Counted from the first letter of the stretch, positions 1-6,054 are shown. The stretch is DNA of 12,766 bases from JAAZIN01 sp033809435 (GCA_033809435.1 JAPXLS010000049.1:1-12766), one strand, 5' to 3'. Translations and numbers: made by a program. The notes: generated from the sequence alone by a model not told the origin.

Positions 1-52
1 GTGCCTCCCGCGCGGCTGTATCCATCTCGATGATGCCGTGCTCAATGTGCAT
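1..52 (-). CDS. Unidentified protein, first 17 codons only (runs off the left edge)
   Basis: On the minus strand an ATG at 52-50 opens a frame that stays open to base 1 and reads MHIEHGIIEMDTAAREA. The start is supported by an excellent ribosome binding site, GGGAGGAGGT on the minus strand at 61-70, eight bases upstream. The gene lies 160 bp downstream of the methyltransferase stop in the same direction, so it may be the last visible member of the ECF operon. The MHI beginning recalls the metal-binding N-terminus of CbiM/NikM-type S components (MHIP...), but the following residues do not match that family, so no function is assigned. Confidence 0.6.
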   Translation of the reverse strand, partial: MHIEHGIIEMDTAAREA

Positions 53-166
53 GGCTGAGCACCTCCTCCCTGGCTCCAGTGTAGCCAATTTCTGTCCGGA
101 TTTCAATCAGCCGCCGCCGGGTTCAGGGCCGCCTGTGTGCCCGCATCGGGCGCCGCTGTCAATTGA

Positions 167-199
167 AATGAGTCAAAGTCAACGTCCCTCTGACTCATT
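167..199 (-). other. Stem-loop just downstream of the methyltransferase gene
   Basis: AATGAGTCA (167-175) and TGACTCATT (191-199) form a perfect 9-bp inverted repeat around a 15-base loop. It starts 13 bases past the methyltransferase stop codon on the minus strand. No U-run follows on that strand, so it is not a classical intrinsic terminator. A transcript-stabilising hairpin or a binding site is possible. The rest of the 53-212 spacer shows only the ribosome binding site of the next gene. Confidence 0.45.
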
Positions 200-212
200 C
201 GGCCGGCGTAGC

Positions 213-800
213 TCACTTGGTCTTGACGCCGGAGACGATGAACATGCGCTCGTCCGAGATGATTACATCCACGGTCAGGTACGGCTTGAAAAGCCCCGCC
301 AGCTTATCTTCAGGCATCAGCCCCAGGGAGACGCCACCGGCGTGGTTCCTGTGGTGCGCGTCAATTTCGGCACGGCTTTTGCCATGGGCCACGGTGAGCC
401 GGCCCTTCCCGGCCAGATGACCGGCCAGCACCGCAACAAGGCGGGCGGGGTTTCCGAAATGGGGAAATGAATTGTAGACCATGCAACGGTCAAAGGGCGA
501 TGCAAAAACAGCTTCTTCCACATCCTCGTTGCGCAGCTCGATGCGCGGATCCGAAAACTTTTCCCGGGCCCGGTCAATCATGGCCGGCGCAATATCAATG
601 CCGGTGATCCGGCTGACCTTGCGCTCCAGGTAGAAGGGAAAAAGGATGCCTGTGCCGCAGGCTACATCCAGCACGGAGAGGCCCTCCCGGATATCTGCAT
701 GATCCAATATAATATTGATGACGGCCGGGTCATCCGTTGATCCTTCGTCCCAATTTCGCGCAGCGCGGTTGAAGAAAGCTCTGATCCTGTCCTTATCCAT
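213..800 (-). CDS. Class I SAM-dependent methyltransferase
   Basis: This is a 195-residue soluble protein with a Rossmann-type methyltransferase fold. Motif I is VLDVACGTG (about residues 43-51). The acidic ribose-binding residue follows in TGIDIA (D69), and a later motif reads CMVYNSFPHF. The C-terminal part contains RLTVAHGKSRAEIDAHH. The transferred methyl would come from S-adenosylmethionine; the acceptor is unknown. I chose the ATG at 800 because AAAGGG lies eight bases upstream. A GTG at 809 in the same frame has no usable site. It follows the ECF S-component gene by 132 bp, a spacer holding a long inverted repeat, and is probably co-transcribed, suggesting that the imported compound or a derivative may be methylated. 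That link is inferred from position only. Confidence 0.9.
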   Translation of the reverse strand: MDKDRIRAFFNRAARNWDEGSTDDPAVINIILDHADIREGLSVLDVACGTGILFPFYLERKVSRITGIDIAPAMIDRAREKFSDPRIELRNEDVEEAVFASPFDRCMVYNSFPHFGNPARLVAVLAGHLAGKGRLTVAHGKSRAEIDAHHRNHAGGVSLGLMPEDKLAGLFKPYLTVDVIISDERMFIVSGVKTK

Positions 801-846
801 GTTCCACACCCTTTACAGGGAGACAAATTTGTATTTTAATCAAGGT

Positions 847-913
847 AGTAATGGCTGATGTGTGACTGTGCGAAGCAGTTTGGCCTGAAAGTCATATTTC
901 ATCAGCCATTACT
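847..913 (-). repeat. Perfect 14-bp inverted repeat between the S-component and methyltransferase genes
   Basis: AGTAATGGCTGATG (847-860) and CATCAGCCATTACT (900-913) are exact reverse complements separated by 39 bases. Inside the loop a second short pair, TGACT (863-867) and AGTCA (890-894), can extend the structure after a small asymmetric internal loop. On the plus strand CTTTTTG follows the second arm, so it could act as an intrinsic terminator in that direction, although no plus-strand gene ends there. On the coding (minus) strand no U-run follows. It starts about 20 bases after the S-component stop. It may be an mRNA processing or stability hairpin separating importer and methyltransferase expression. 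Confidence 0.75.
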
Positions 914-932
914 CTTTTTGACCTGAGCCGGC

Positions 933-1469
933 TTATTCCACCGGGTAGCGCATGGGAACCAGACGTGCCTTTTCCAGGGCGATCACAATGGCAGGGACCA
1001 GGATAAGCTGGATCACTATGCCGGGCAGGCCCGTTACAAAGTAGCTGGTGGCCCAGGCGGCCATGGTGGTGGAGCCGGCGGCGAAGATCAGGGCCTTGGC
1101 GACACCGGCGACAATGCGTCCCGTCAACATGGCCGCGATGAGGCTGATGTAAAGGTCGGCGCTCAATTTTTTGGTCCGGACCAGCGCCATGCCCAGGCCG
1201 GCCACGATACCGTACACCGCCAGCTCGATCACCATGGCGGGCAGGACCGCTGCAGGCGGCATGCCCGTCAAGAGGCTGGAGAGCAGGGGGCCGACAATGC
1301 CGCAGGCAAGGCCGAAGGACCAGCCGCAGATGAGGCCGCAGAGGAGCACGGGAATATGCATGGGCAGGTAGATGCTGCCGGCATTGGGGACGGCATGAAA
1401 TGCCAGGGGCAGAACCACGCAAAGAGCCATGCACACCGCGGTGATTATTGCTTTTTTAACCTGTGTCAA
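933..1469 (-). CDS. ECF transporter S component (substrate-binding membrane protein), substrate unknown
   Basis: This is a 178-residue, very hydrophobic protein with about five or six membrane segments. It matches the general ECF S-component pattern: an AxxAxxxAL-type first helix (AIITAVCMALCVVL), then FHAVPNAGSIYLPMHIPVLLCGLICG. The S protein gives substrate specificity and docks onto EcfT in the membrane. The start is TTG at 1469, preceded at seven bases by AAAAGGAGGT, the best ribosome binding site in this operon. It lies 89 bp downstream of ecfT in the same direction. His25 and His38 sit near the expected substrate side, but I cannot assign vitamin, metal or precursor specificity. The family identification (ECF_trnsprt-like) rests on motif, size and context. 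Confidence 0.85.
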   Translation of the reverse strand: MTQVKKAIITAVCMALCVVLPLAFHAVPNAGSIYLPMHIPVLLCGLICGWSFGLACGIVGPLLSSLLTGMPPAAVLPAMVIELAVYGIVAGLGMALVRTKKLSADLYISLIAAMLTGRIVAGVAKALIFAAGSTTMAAWATSYFVTGLPGIVIQLILVPAIVIALEKARLVPMRYPVE

Positions 1470-1513
1470 ATCAAGTTACCTCCTTTTAAATGCAGGTTCT
1501 ATCATCAAGGGTC

Positions 1514-1528
1514 AAGCAGGGCCTGCTT
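1514..1528. other. 15-base palindrome between ecfT and the S-component gene
   Basis: AAGCAGGGCCTGCTT is a perfect dyad about a central G, located in the 89-bp spacer between the ecfT stop (1559) and the S-component ribosome binding site. With no loop it is better read as a possible protein-binding site than as a hairpin, or it may be chance in GC-rich DNA. Confidence 0.25.
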
Positions 1529-1558
1529 CGCCCGCCCTTTTCGCCCCCGGGATGTGAA

Positions 1559-2344
1559 TTAAAGGGCAAATATCTGCACCAGGCAAATGGCCGCAGTTAT
1601 GGCCAAAGCCGCAAAATCGTATTTCTGGAGCGGGTCGCTTTTTTTAACGCGTCGCTTGCCCCCGCGATAGCCCCTTGCCTCCATGGCCATGGCCAGTTCA
1701 TCGGCCCGCCTGAAGGCGCCCAGGAATATGGGGATGACCAGCGGCATGATGCTTTCCGCTTTTTCCCTGAGCCTGGGACTTTCAAACCTGGCCCCGCGGG
1801 CTGTCTGCGCCTTGCGGATCATCTCCGTCTCCTCCATCAGCGTGGGGATGAACTGAATGGCCACGCTGATCATCAGGGCCAGATCGGCAACGGGGATTCC
1901 GATGTAGCCCAGGGGGTGCAAAAGACTGACCAGGGCCGAGGTGACCTTCATGGGAGCCGTTGTCGACATGAGGATATTGAAAAGGAGCATGAGCAGGATC
2001 AGCTTCAGCACCACGTTCAGGCCCATGATCGCACCGGCGGCGGAGGGGCGGAAGATCCACCAGGCCCACAGAGGCTGCTCCTGATCGTAAAACAGGCAGT
2101 TCATCAGGAATATTACCAGAAAGAAGGGGATGATCCGTTTGATCGAGGCGAAAGCTGTTCTCAGGTCCAGCCTGGACAGAAAGATCAGCAGCCCCACCAG
2201 CAGCGCCATGATTCCGTACCCGGGGATGGAGCTCGCATAGATGATGGCCACGATGAGGGTGATCAGGCAGAGCATCTTGACCCGGGCATCAAGCCGGTGC
2301 AGCAGGGAGCTGCCGGGAATGTAGGTTCCAATTGGTAGGTTCAT
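1559..2344 (-). CDS. ecfT: EcfT, energy-coupling transmembrane protein of an ECF importer
   Basis: This 261-residue membrane protein links the two ATPases to the S component. It has hydrophobic segments near residues 24-57, 71-85, 103-128, 145-170, 199-210 and 244-261. It also has the two diagnostic cytoplasmic coupling-helix motifs: Ala-Arg-Gly in TARGARF (182-184) and in MEARGYRG (223-225). These dock into the grooves of the ATPases. Length fits the family (about 260). The ATG at 2344 overlaps the ecfA2 stop in an ATGA arrangement, which favours it over a GTG nine bases upstream and implies translational coupling. It is third in the operon, after ecfA1 and ecfA2. Confidence 0.95.
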   Translation of the reverse strand: MNLPIGTYIPGSSLLHRLDARVKMLCLITLIVAIIYASSIPGYGIMALLVGLLIFLSRLDLRTAFASIKRIIPFFLVIFLMNCLFYDQEQPLWAWWIFRPSAAGAIMGLNVVLKLILLMLLFNILMSTTAPMKVTSALVSLLHPLGYIGIPVADLALMISVAIQFIPTLMEETEMIRKAQTARGARFESPRLREKAESIMPLVIPIFLGAFRRADELAMAMEARGYRGGKRRVKKSDPLQKYDFAALAITAAICLVQIFAL

Positions 2345-3201
2345 TTCCCGCACCGGCTTTCCACCAGGGTTTTTATGGCGGTGAAAAGTTCCCCGTAGCG
2401 GATAATATCCTGGGGGAAGGGCAGCCCTTGCTGCTGTATGAGGTGGGCAATTTTACGCGGGCGGCTCACATCCAGATTGTACTTCTCGATCTTGCCCATA
2501 TCCCGGAACACCTCTTCCGCCGGGGCGTCGATGCAGAGCCTGCCTTTTTCCAGAACAAGAATTCTTCGCGCGTATTCACTCAGGATGTCTGCATTGTGGG
2601 AGATCATGATGATGGTGGTCCCGCTGCGATTCAATCCGCTGATGAACTCCATGAAATCGCACCGGCCCAGGGGATCGAGGGCGGCGACAGGCTCATCGAG
2701 GATCAGGATTTGCGGTTTTGCCGCCAGCACCCCGGCAATGGCCACCCTGCGTTTTTCGCCACCCGAGAGCCCCAGGGGGGACTGCGCAGCAATGTCGTCA
2801 AAGGAAAAACCGACAGTCTCGAGGGCCCACCTGACCCGCTCGCTCTTCTCGCCGGCAGAGAGCGGCAAATATTTGAGGCCGAAGGCAATATCTCTTTCCA
2901 CGGTGGTCTCAAAAAGTTGGTACTCCGGATACTGGAACAGAATGCCTACCTTCTCCCGCAGCTCATTGCGTTCATATCCCTTTTGATTTATATCCCTGCC
3001 CTCGAGCAGGATCTTTCCCCTTGAGGGCCGCAGCAGGCCGGCAATGAGCTGGATCAGCGTTGATTTGCCGCAGCCGGTGTGACCCATGAGGCCGATAAAT
3101 TCGCCCCCTTCGATGGACAGGTTGATGTCACTCAGGGCGGCAGTTTCAAAGGCTGTTCCAGGTGCGTACGTGAATGAAACGCTCTCTATTTTGATGAGCA
3201 T
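2341..3201 (-). CDS. ecfA2: EcfA2, ECF importer ATPase (second ATP-binding subunit)
   Basis: A 286-residue ABC ATPase. Walker A is GHTGCGKST (40-48), the Q-loop is LFQYPEYQ (about 88-95), the signature is LSGGEKRR (145-152), Walker B is ILILDE (165-170) with Glu170 catalytic, and the switch histidine is H202. The FQYPEYQLFE Q-loop is typical of EcfA2 rather than EcfA1. It forms the cytoplasmic heterodimer with EcfA1 and drives import by ATP hydrolysis. Its ATG at 3201 lies inside the end of ecfA1 (16-bp overlap). The GGAGG site is about 13 bases upstream, longer than usual, so translation probably relies on coupling. The D-loop reads DEPVAALDPLGR, a mild departure from the common DEPTAGLDP. 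Confidence 0.95.
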   Translation of the reverse strand: MLIKIESVSFTYAPGTAFETAALSDINLSIEGGEFIGLMGHTGCGKSTLIQLIAGLLRPSRGKILLEGRDINQKGYERNELREKVGILFQYPEYQLFETTVERDIAFGLKYLPLSAGEKSERVRWALETVGFSFDDIAAQSPLGLSGGEKRRVAIAGVLAAKPQILILDEPVAALDPLGRCDFMEFISGLNRSGTTIIMISHNADILSEYARRILVLEKGRLCIDAPAEEVFRDMGKIEKYNLDVSRPRKIAHLIQQQGLPFPQDIIRYGELFTAIKTLVESRCGK

Positions 3202-4028
3202 AATCCGGCAAGTTCCTCCACCAATTCTTCACCCGTCAGGGGGCAGCGATCCAGACTGATTCCAGCATCCCTGAGATCATGATAGAGCTGTACCGGCAGC
3301 GGCGGCAAAAGCCCCGCCTCACCCAGCAGCGCCCGGTCTGTCAGAATATCGTGGGGGGAGCCCTGGGCGATGATCCGGCCTTCCTTCAACAGGCAAACTC
3401 TGTCGGCGATGACGGCCTCTTCCATGTAGTGTGTAATCAGGACAATTGTTTTGTGTAGTTCTTGATGAAGTCTGCAGATGGTATCGATCAGCTCCCGCCG
3501 CCCTTCAGGATCAAGCATGCTGGTAGCCTCGTCAAAGATGATGATATCGGGGTCAACGGCAAAGACGCCGGCCAGGGCGATCCGCTGCTTCTGGCCCCCG
3601 GAAAGCAGATGGGGCGACCTTTCCTGAAAGCCGGCCATGCCCACCGCCTGCAGCGCTTTCTCTATTCTTTCGGGGATCTGCTCCGCCGGGGTGTCATAGT
3701 TTTCCAGACCGAAGGCAATATCCTCCTCCACCACGGAGGAGACAAACTGGTTGTCCGGATTCTGAAAAACCATACCGCATTTACGGCGGATCTCCCAAAG
3801 ATTGGCGCTTTCCTTTGCATCCAGCCCCGCAACGGAAAGGCTGCCCTTCTGCAGGGGCAGGAGCGCGTTGAGATGCTTGGCCAGGGTGGACTTGCCGCTG
3901 CCGTTATGCCCCACCAGGGCGACGAGCTCGCCGCGCCGCACGGTTATGCTGACACCATCCAGGGAGAGCTCCTTGCTGCCCTCGAAAGCATAGGAATGAG
4001 AAATGTTGCGCCCCTCGATCATTTTCAT
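3186..4028 (-). CDS. ecfA1: EcfA1, ECF importer ATPase (first ATP-binding subunit)
   Basis: A 280-residue ABC ATPase. Walker A is GHNGSGKST (40-48), the Q-loop is VFQNPDNQ (87-94), the signature is LSGGQKQR (142-149), Walker B is IIIFDE (162-167) with Glu167, and the switch histidine is H200. FQNPDNQ is characteristic of EcfA1. The frame extends upstream to an ATG at 4121, but that 31-residue extension has no counterpart in the family and crosses the leader hairpin region, so I place the start at the ATG at 4028 (MKMIEGRNIS...). The nearest purine-rich site, AGAGAGGA, is about 14 bases upstream, so the exact start (4028 or the ATG at 4022) is not certain. It is the first gene of the ECF operon, divergent from padR. 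Confidence 0.93.
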   Translation of the reverse strand: MKMIEGRNISHSYAFEGSKELSLDGVSITVRRGELVALVGHNGSGKSTLAKHLNALLPLQKGSLSVAGLDAKESANLWEIRRKCGMVFQNPDNQFVSSVVEEDIAFGLENYDTPAEQIPERIEKALQAVGMAGFQERSPHLLSGGQKQRIALAGVFAVDPDIIIFDEATSMLDPEGRRELIDTICRLHQELHKTIVLITHYMEEAVIADRVCLLKEGRIIAQGSPHDILTDRALLGEAGLLPPLPVQLYHDLRDAGISLDRCPLTGEELVEELAGLCSSK

Positions 4029-4074
4029 GGCGAAGAGAACCGTCCTCTCTGCATACTCCAGTATTACTATTATG

Positions 4075-4090
4075 ATAATTCGTGTTACAT
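4075..4090. promoter_or_regulatory. Direct-repeat copy 1, candidate regulator operator in the ecf leader
   Basis: ATAATTCGTGTTACAT matches 13 of 16 bases of a second element at 4224-4239, in the same orientation and 149 bp away. Both contain a TAA-N6-TTA dyad core. Copy 1 lies 47 bases upstream of the ecfA1 start, just past the leader hairpin. Its presence on both sides of the divergent region suggests a common DNA-binding protein. The adjacent PadR is the obvious candidate, by inference. Confidence 0.45.
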
Positions 4091-4101
4091 CATTTCGGCA
4101 T

Positions 4102-4180
4102 AAAAAAACTATTTCCTGCATGATCAGCGAAACATTGAAAATTTATTGCCTTCTGAAATCCTTTCCGGCATGCAGGGAAT
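4102..4180 (-). terminator. Terminator-like hairpin with U7 tract in the ecfA1 leader (possible attenuator)
   Basis: Read on the minus strand, ATTCCCTGCATG (plus 4169-4180) pairs with CATGCAGGAAAT (plus 4111-4122) in 11 of 12 positions, with one C/A mismatch. AG and then seven Us (plus 4102-4108) follow. The loop is long (46 bases). The structure sits 74 bases before the ecfA1 start, so a terminating form would block expression of the whole ECF operon. I could not match the region to a known riboswitch class. Confidence 0.5.
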
Positions 4181-4205
4181 GGGAGAACATAACTGTTTCA
4201 TGCAA

Positions 4206-4211
4206 AGTATA
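4206..4211 (-). promoter_or_regulatory. Possible -10 box for the ecf operon
   Basis: On the minus strand TATACT (plus 4206-4211) matches the -10 consensus well. It directly abuts the -35 of the divergent padR promoter. No convincing -35 is found 17 bases upstream, so activity may be weak or factor-dependent. If used, transcription would begin near 4199 and include the hairpin at 4111-4180. Confidence 0.3.
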
Positions 4212-4240
4212 TTGACAGGCACAGTAATATGTGTTACATT
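4212..4240 (+). promoter_or_regulatory. Promoter of the padR operon
   Basis: A perfect -35 TTGACA (4212-4217) is followed after 17 bases by TACATT (4235-4240, four of six consensus bases). The expected start of transcription is near 4247, about 25 bases upstream of the padR start codon. The candidate operator at 4224-4239 covers the spacer and -10 box, which is the classic position for autorepression. Confidence 0.65.
4224..4239. promoter_or_regulatory. Direct-repeat copy 2, candidate PadR operator over the padR promoter
   Basis: GTAATATGTGTTACAT repeats the element at 4075-4090 (13/16). It contains overlapping dyads, GTAA-N6-TTAC (4224-4237) and ATGT-N3-ACAT (4229-4239). PadR-family proteins often bind dyads built from ATGT and ACAT, though usually with a wider spacer. 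It covers the padR -10 region. Confidence 0.5.
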
Positions 4241-4271
4241 GCTGTCGGAGGCGATTAAGAGGTGAAAACCG

Positions 4272-4622
4272 TTGATTGCTAGCACGGCTTACAGCGAACT
4301 GGTGCGCGGCAGCGTGGATACGATTATCCTGAATGTGCTGCTGCAGGGGGATAATTATGGTTACCGGATTATCAGGGAGATCTACCTGAAAAGCGGCCAG
4401 GAGTTCGAGCTGAAGGAGCCGACCCTCTATTCTTCGCTGCGCCGCCTGGAGGCGCAGGGGGCCCTGGAGGCGTACTGGGGCGAGGAGAGTCGGGGGGGGC
4501 GCCGGAAGTATTACCGGGTCACCGAGGCGGGAAAGGTTCTTTTCAAGGAAAATTACAGGGCATGGCAGGCGGTCAAAAATCTGATCGACCGCCTCGTAGA
4601 GGGCGTGGAGGAGGGCGATTGA
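4272..4622 (+). CDS. PadR-family transcriptional repressor
   Basis: A 116-residue winged-helix regulator of the short PadR type. An N-terminal helix (SELVRGSVDTIILNVLLQG) leads to the GYRIIREI helix, the recognition region PTLYSSLRRLEAQGALEAYW and the wing GGRRKYYRVTEAGK. A C-terminal helix (about residues 92-112) serves dimerisation. PadR proteins repress neighbouring genes and release DNA on ligand or partner binding. The start is TTG at 4272 with AGAGGTG seven bases upstream. Only one base separates its stop from the next gene, so it is operonic with the permease-prefix protein. The 16-bp element over its promoter and near ecfA1 suggests it controls both directions. Confidence 0.92.
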   Translation: MIASTAYSELVRGSVDTIILNVLLQGDNYGYRIIREIYLKSGQEFELKEPTLYSSLRRLEAQGALEAYWGEESRGGRRKYYRVTEAGKVLFKENYRAWQAVKNLIDRLVEGVEEGD

Positions 4623-4623
4623 G

Positions 4624-5298
4624 ATGGAGGATCTGAAAAAATACGTTGACCGGCTCTTTGCCGGCCACAGGGAGACGGAGGAATCGAGGGATCTTAAAAT
4701 AGAGATCCTGGGCAATCTTGAAGACAGGCTGGCCGATTATCTCGCTGAAGGGCTGCCCTACGGGGAGGCCCTGGCCCGGGCGAAGAAATCCCTGGAAAGT
4801 GTTGATGATCTGCTCCCGGATCGAAGGGCGGTCTATATAAACCGCTTCAAGGTGGAACTCATCCAGGCGGCGCTGCTCTACACCGTGATCGCCTGGGTTC
4901 TGACCATTCCGCTGCGGATTACCCTTTCCGGCATTGTCGTCAACACCCTTTTGCTGCCCCTGGCGGCAGGGCTGGGGATTGTCTTCCTGATCCTTTCTTC
5001 CCGAAAGGATGAAACCTATCTCGATGCCGCCGCCCCGCTGGATCAAAAAAGGCTGGGGCGGCAGGGTAGGACCGCCTGGCTGATCTGGGTTCTCTTCATC
5101 CTGGTCACGGCGGTGTTTACCACTTTGAAGTACTTCGGCAGCGATATCTGGTTCGGGCGGCCCCTGTGCGTGGATGGGCCATACCGCCTTGCCCAGATTG
5201 CCATCTCCTACGCCCTGCCCTTTGTCAGCATCATTCTGCCGCTACTTTACACCAAAGCCCGCACCCTGGTGCAGAAATACGAGGTGGATCACAGATGA
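4624..5298 (+). CDS. Permease-prefix-domain membrane protein, four transmembrane helices
   Basis: This 224-residue protein starts with a charged helical domain of about 75 residues (MEDLKKYVDRLFAGHRET..., with LKIEILGNLEDRLADYLAEG). This resembles the permease prefix domain 1 / DUF1700-like domain commonly found beside PadR genes. Four hydrophobic segments follow, near residues 78-98, 101-123, 149-170 and 188-208. In known cases such proteins work with a co-encoded PadR regulator, often as a membrane partner that affects its activity. Here that role is inferred. Translation begins at ATG 4624 with AGGAGG about nine bases upstream, inside the padR end. Its stop overlaps the next gene by 4 bp (ATGA). 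Confidence 0.75.
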   Translation: MEDLKKYVDRLFAGHRETEESRDLKIEILGNLEDRLADYLAEGLPYGEALARAKKSLESVDDLLPDRRAVYINRFKVELIQAALLYTVIAWVLTIPLRITLSGIVVNTLLLPLAAGLGIVFLILSSRKDETYLDAAAPLDQKRLGRQGRTAWLIWVLFILVTAVFTTLKYFGSDIWFGRPLCVDGPYRLAQIAISYALPFVSIILPLLYTKARTLVQKYEVDHR

Positions 5299-5849
5299 AA
5301 AAGCGAAACATCCTGATCGTCGCACTGCTGCTTCTCGGCCTGGGGGCCCTGGCCCTGGTGGAGGGCTATATCAAGCCGGAGATGAGAAGAAAGGAAGGGC
5401 TCTACCTTGCAGCGCAGGGAGAACCGCTGACCCATGATTTCGGCAGACTGCTTGAATTCAGGAGCAGTTACATGGGCGACATTTCCAACCTGGCCAACCT
5501 GAATGCCAATCTCCCGCTCGGTGAATTCCCGAGGACATTCGAGCTCTATCCCGAGGATTTCACGGCGGAGATCAACTACCAGGGCTCTCCCGCAGCCCTG
5601 GAGGCGGGGCTTTTCAACCGGGCGCTGGTCTACAATGCCACGGCCAACTTCACCCTCATCGGCAACCTGGAGACCCTGATCCTGAATTTTGAAGGGATTG
5701 CCTATACCATCTCCCGCAGCGCTGTGGAAAACTGGTACGGCGTTGATCTTGCTTCCCTGCAGGATGGGGAGAAATGGGCTGAAAAGGTGCAGCGCCCCCT
5801 TTCCGACGGGGCCTATGTAAACTCCTTTATTGCTGAAAATATCAAATAG
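5295..5849 (+). CDS. Membrane-anchored DUF4825-type protein
   Basis: A 184-residue protein. A lysine/arginine start (MKKR) and one hydrophobic segment (residues 5-23) form a signal anchor, so the rest should be extracytoplasmic. The body holds features I associate with DUF4825: LEFRSSYMGDISNLANLNANLPLG near residues 53-76, a FELYP strand, and FNRALVYNATANFTLIGNLETLILNF near 107-132. The function of DUF4825 is unknown. The ATG at 5295 overlaps the upstream stop (ATGA), and GAGGTG lies upstream. It is the last gene of the PadR operon. An extracellular sensor or ligand-binding role is possible but unsupported by sequence. Confidence 0.78.
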   Translation: MKKRNILIVALLLLGLGALALVEGYIKPEMRRKEGLYLAAQGEPLTHDFGRLLEFRSSYMGDISNLANLNANLPLGEFPRTFELYPEDFTAEINYQGSPAALEAGLFNRALVYNATANFTLIGNLETLILNFEGIAYTISRSAVENWYGVDLASLQDGEKWAEKVQRPLSDGAYVNSFIAENIK

Positions 5850-5851
5850 CG

Positions 5852-5869
5852 GGGGAGCAGTCTCCCGAT
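5852..5869 (+). other. Short hairpin after the DUF4825 gene
   Basis: GGGAG and CTCCC pair around the loop CAGT only a few bases after the stop codon. No U-tract follows, so it is at best a weak or Rho-assisted 3' end for the PadR operon. Confidence 0.3.
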
Positions 5870-5925
5870 GCCGTTGCTGAAGCAGGGCCGGAATGGCAAG
5901 AAAATCGTAAATCTGACACAGCATG

Positions 5926-5935
5926 ACACATGTGT
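5926..5935. promoter_or_regulatory. ACACATGTGT palindrome upstream of the cheB-cheR promoter
   Basis: A perfect 10-bp dyad ends 13 bases before the -35 box at 5949. The position suits an activator or repressor site, but a palindrome this short can occur by chance. Confidence 0.3.
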
Positions 5936-5948
5936 GCCTGTTTTCTCG

Positions 5949-5978
5949 TTGACACCTATGGTAGAATATTGTTATGCT
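5949..5978 (+). promoter_or_regulatory. Promoter of the CheB-CheR / histidine kinase operon
   Basis: TTGACA (5949-5954) is followed after 18 bases by TATGCT (5973-5978), with a TGn extension (TGT at 5970-5972). Transcription would start near 5985, giving a leader of about 70 bases before the ATG at 6055. Confidence 0.6.
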
Positions 5979-6054
5979 TCCAGCAAGATGAAGCAAGTCA
6001 GCGCGAGCCATCGAAAACAGGCAGGTGGTTTTTCTTGTCCCGGAACAGGCCGCT

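Noticed and set aside
847..913. Hammerhead-ribozyme-like CTGATG followed by GAAA inside the 14-bp inverted repeat
   Set aside because: The core would need CUGANGA, but the plus strand reads CTGATGT. No proper stem II closes before GAAA, and no correctly placed NUH cleavage site is seen.
1490..2338. Plus-strand frame of 282 codons opposite ecfT
   Set aside because: Its translation is Gln/Gly/Asp/His-rich with no domain, and it is antisense to a clear EcfT.
4029..4121. N-terminal extension of EcfA1 to an ATG at 4121
   Set aside because: It has no family counterpart, crosses the U-tract/hairpin leader and one operator copy, and has no ribosome binding site.
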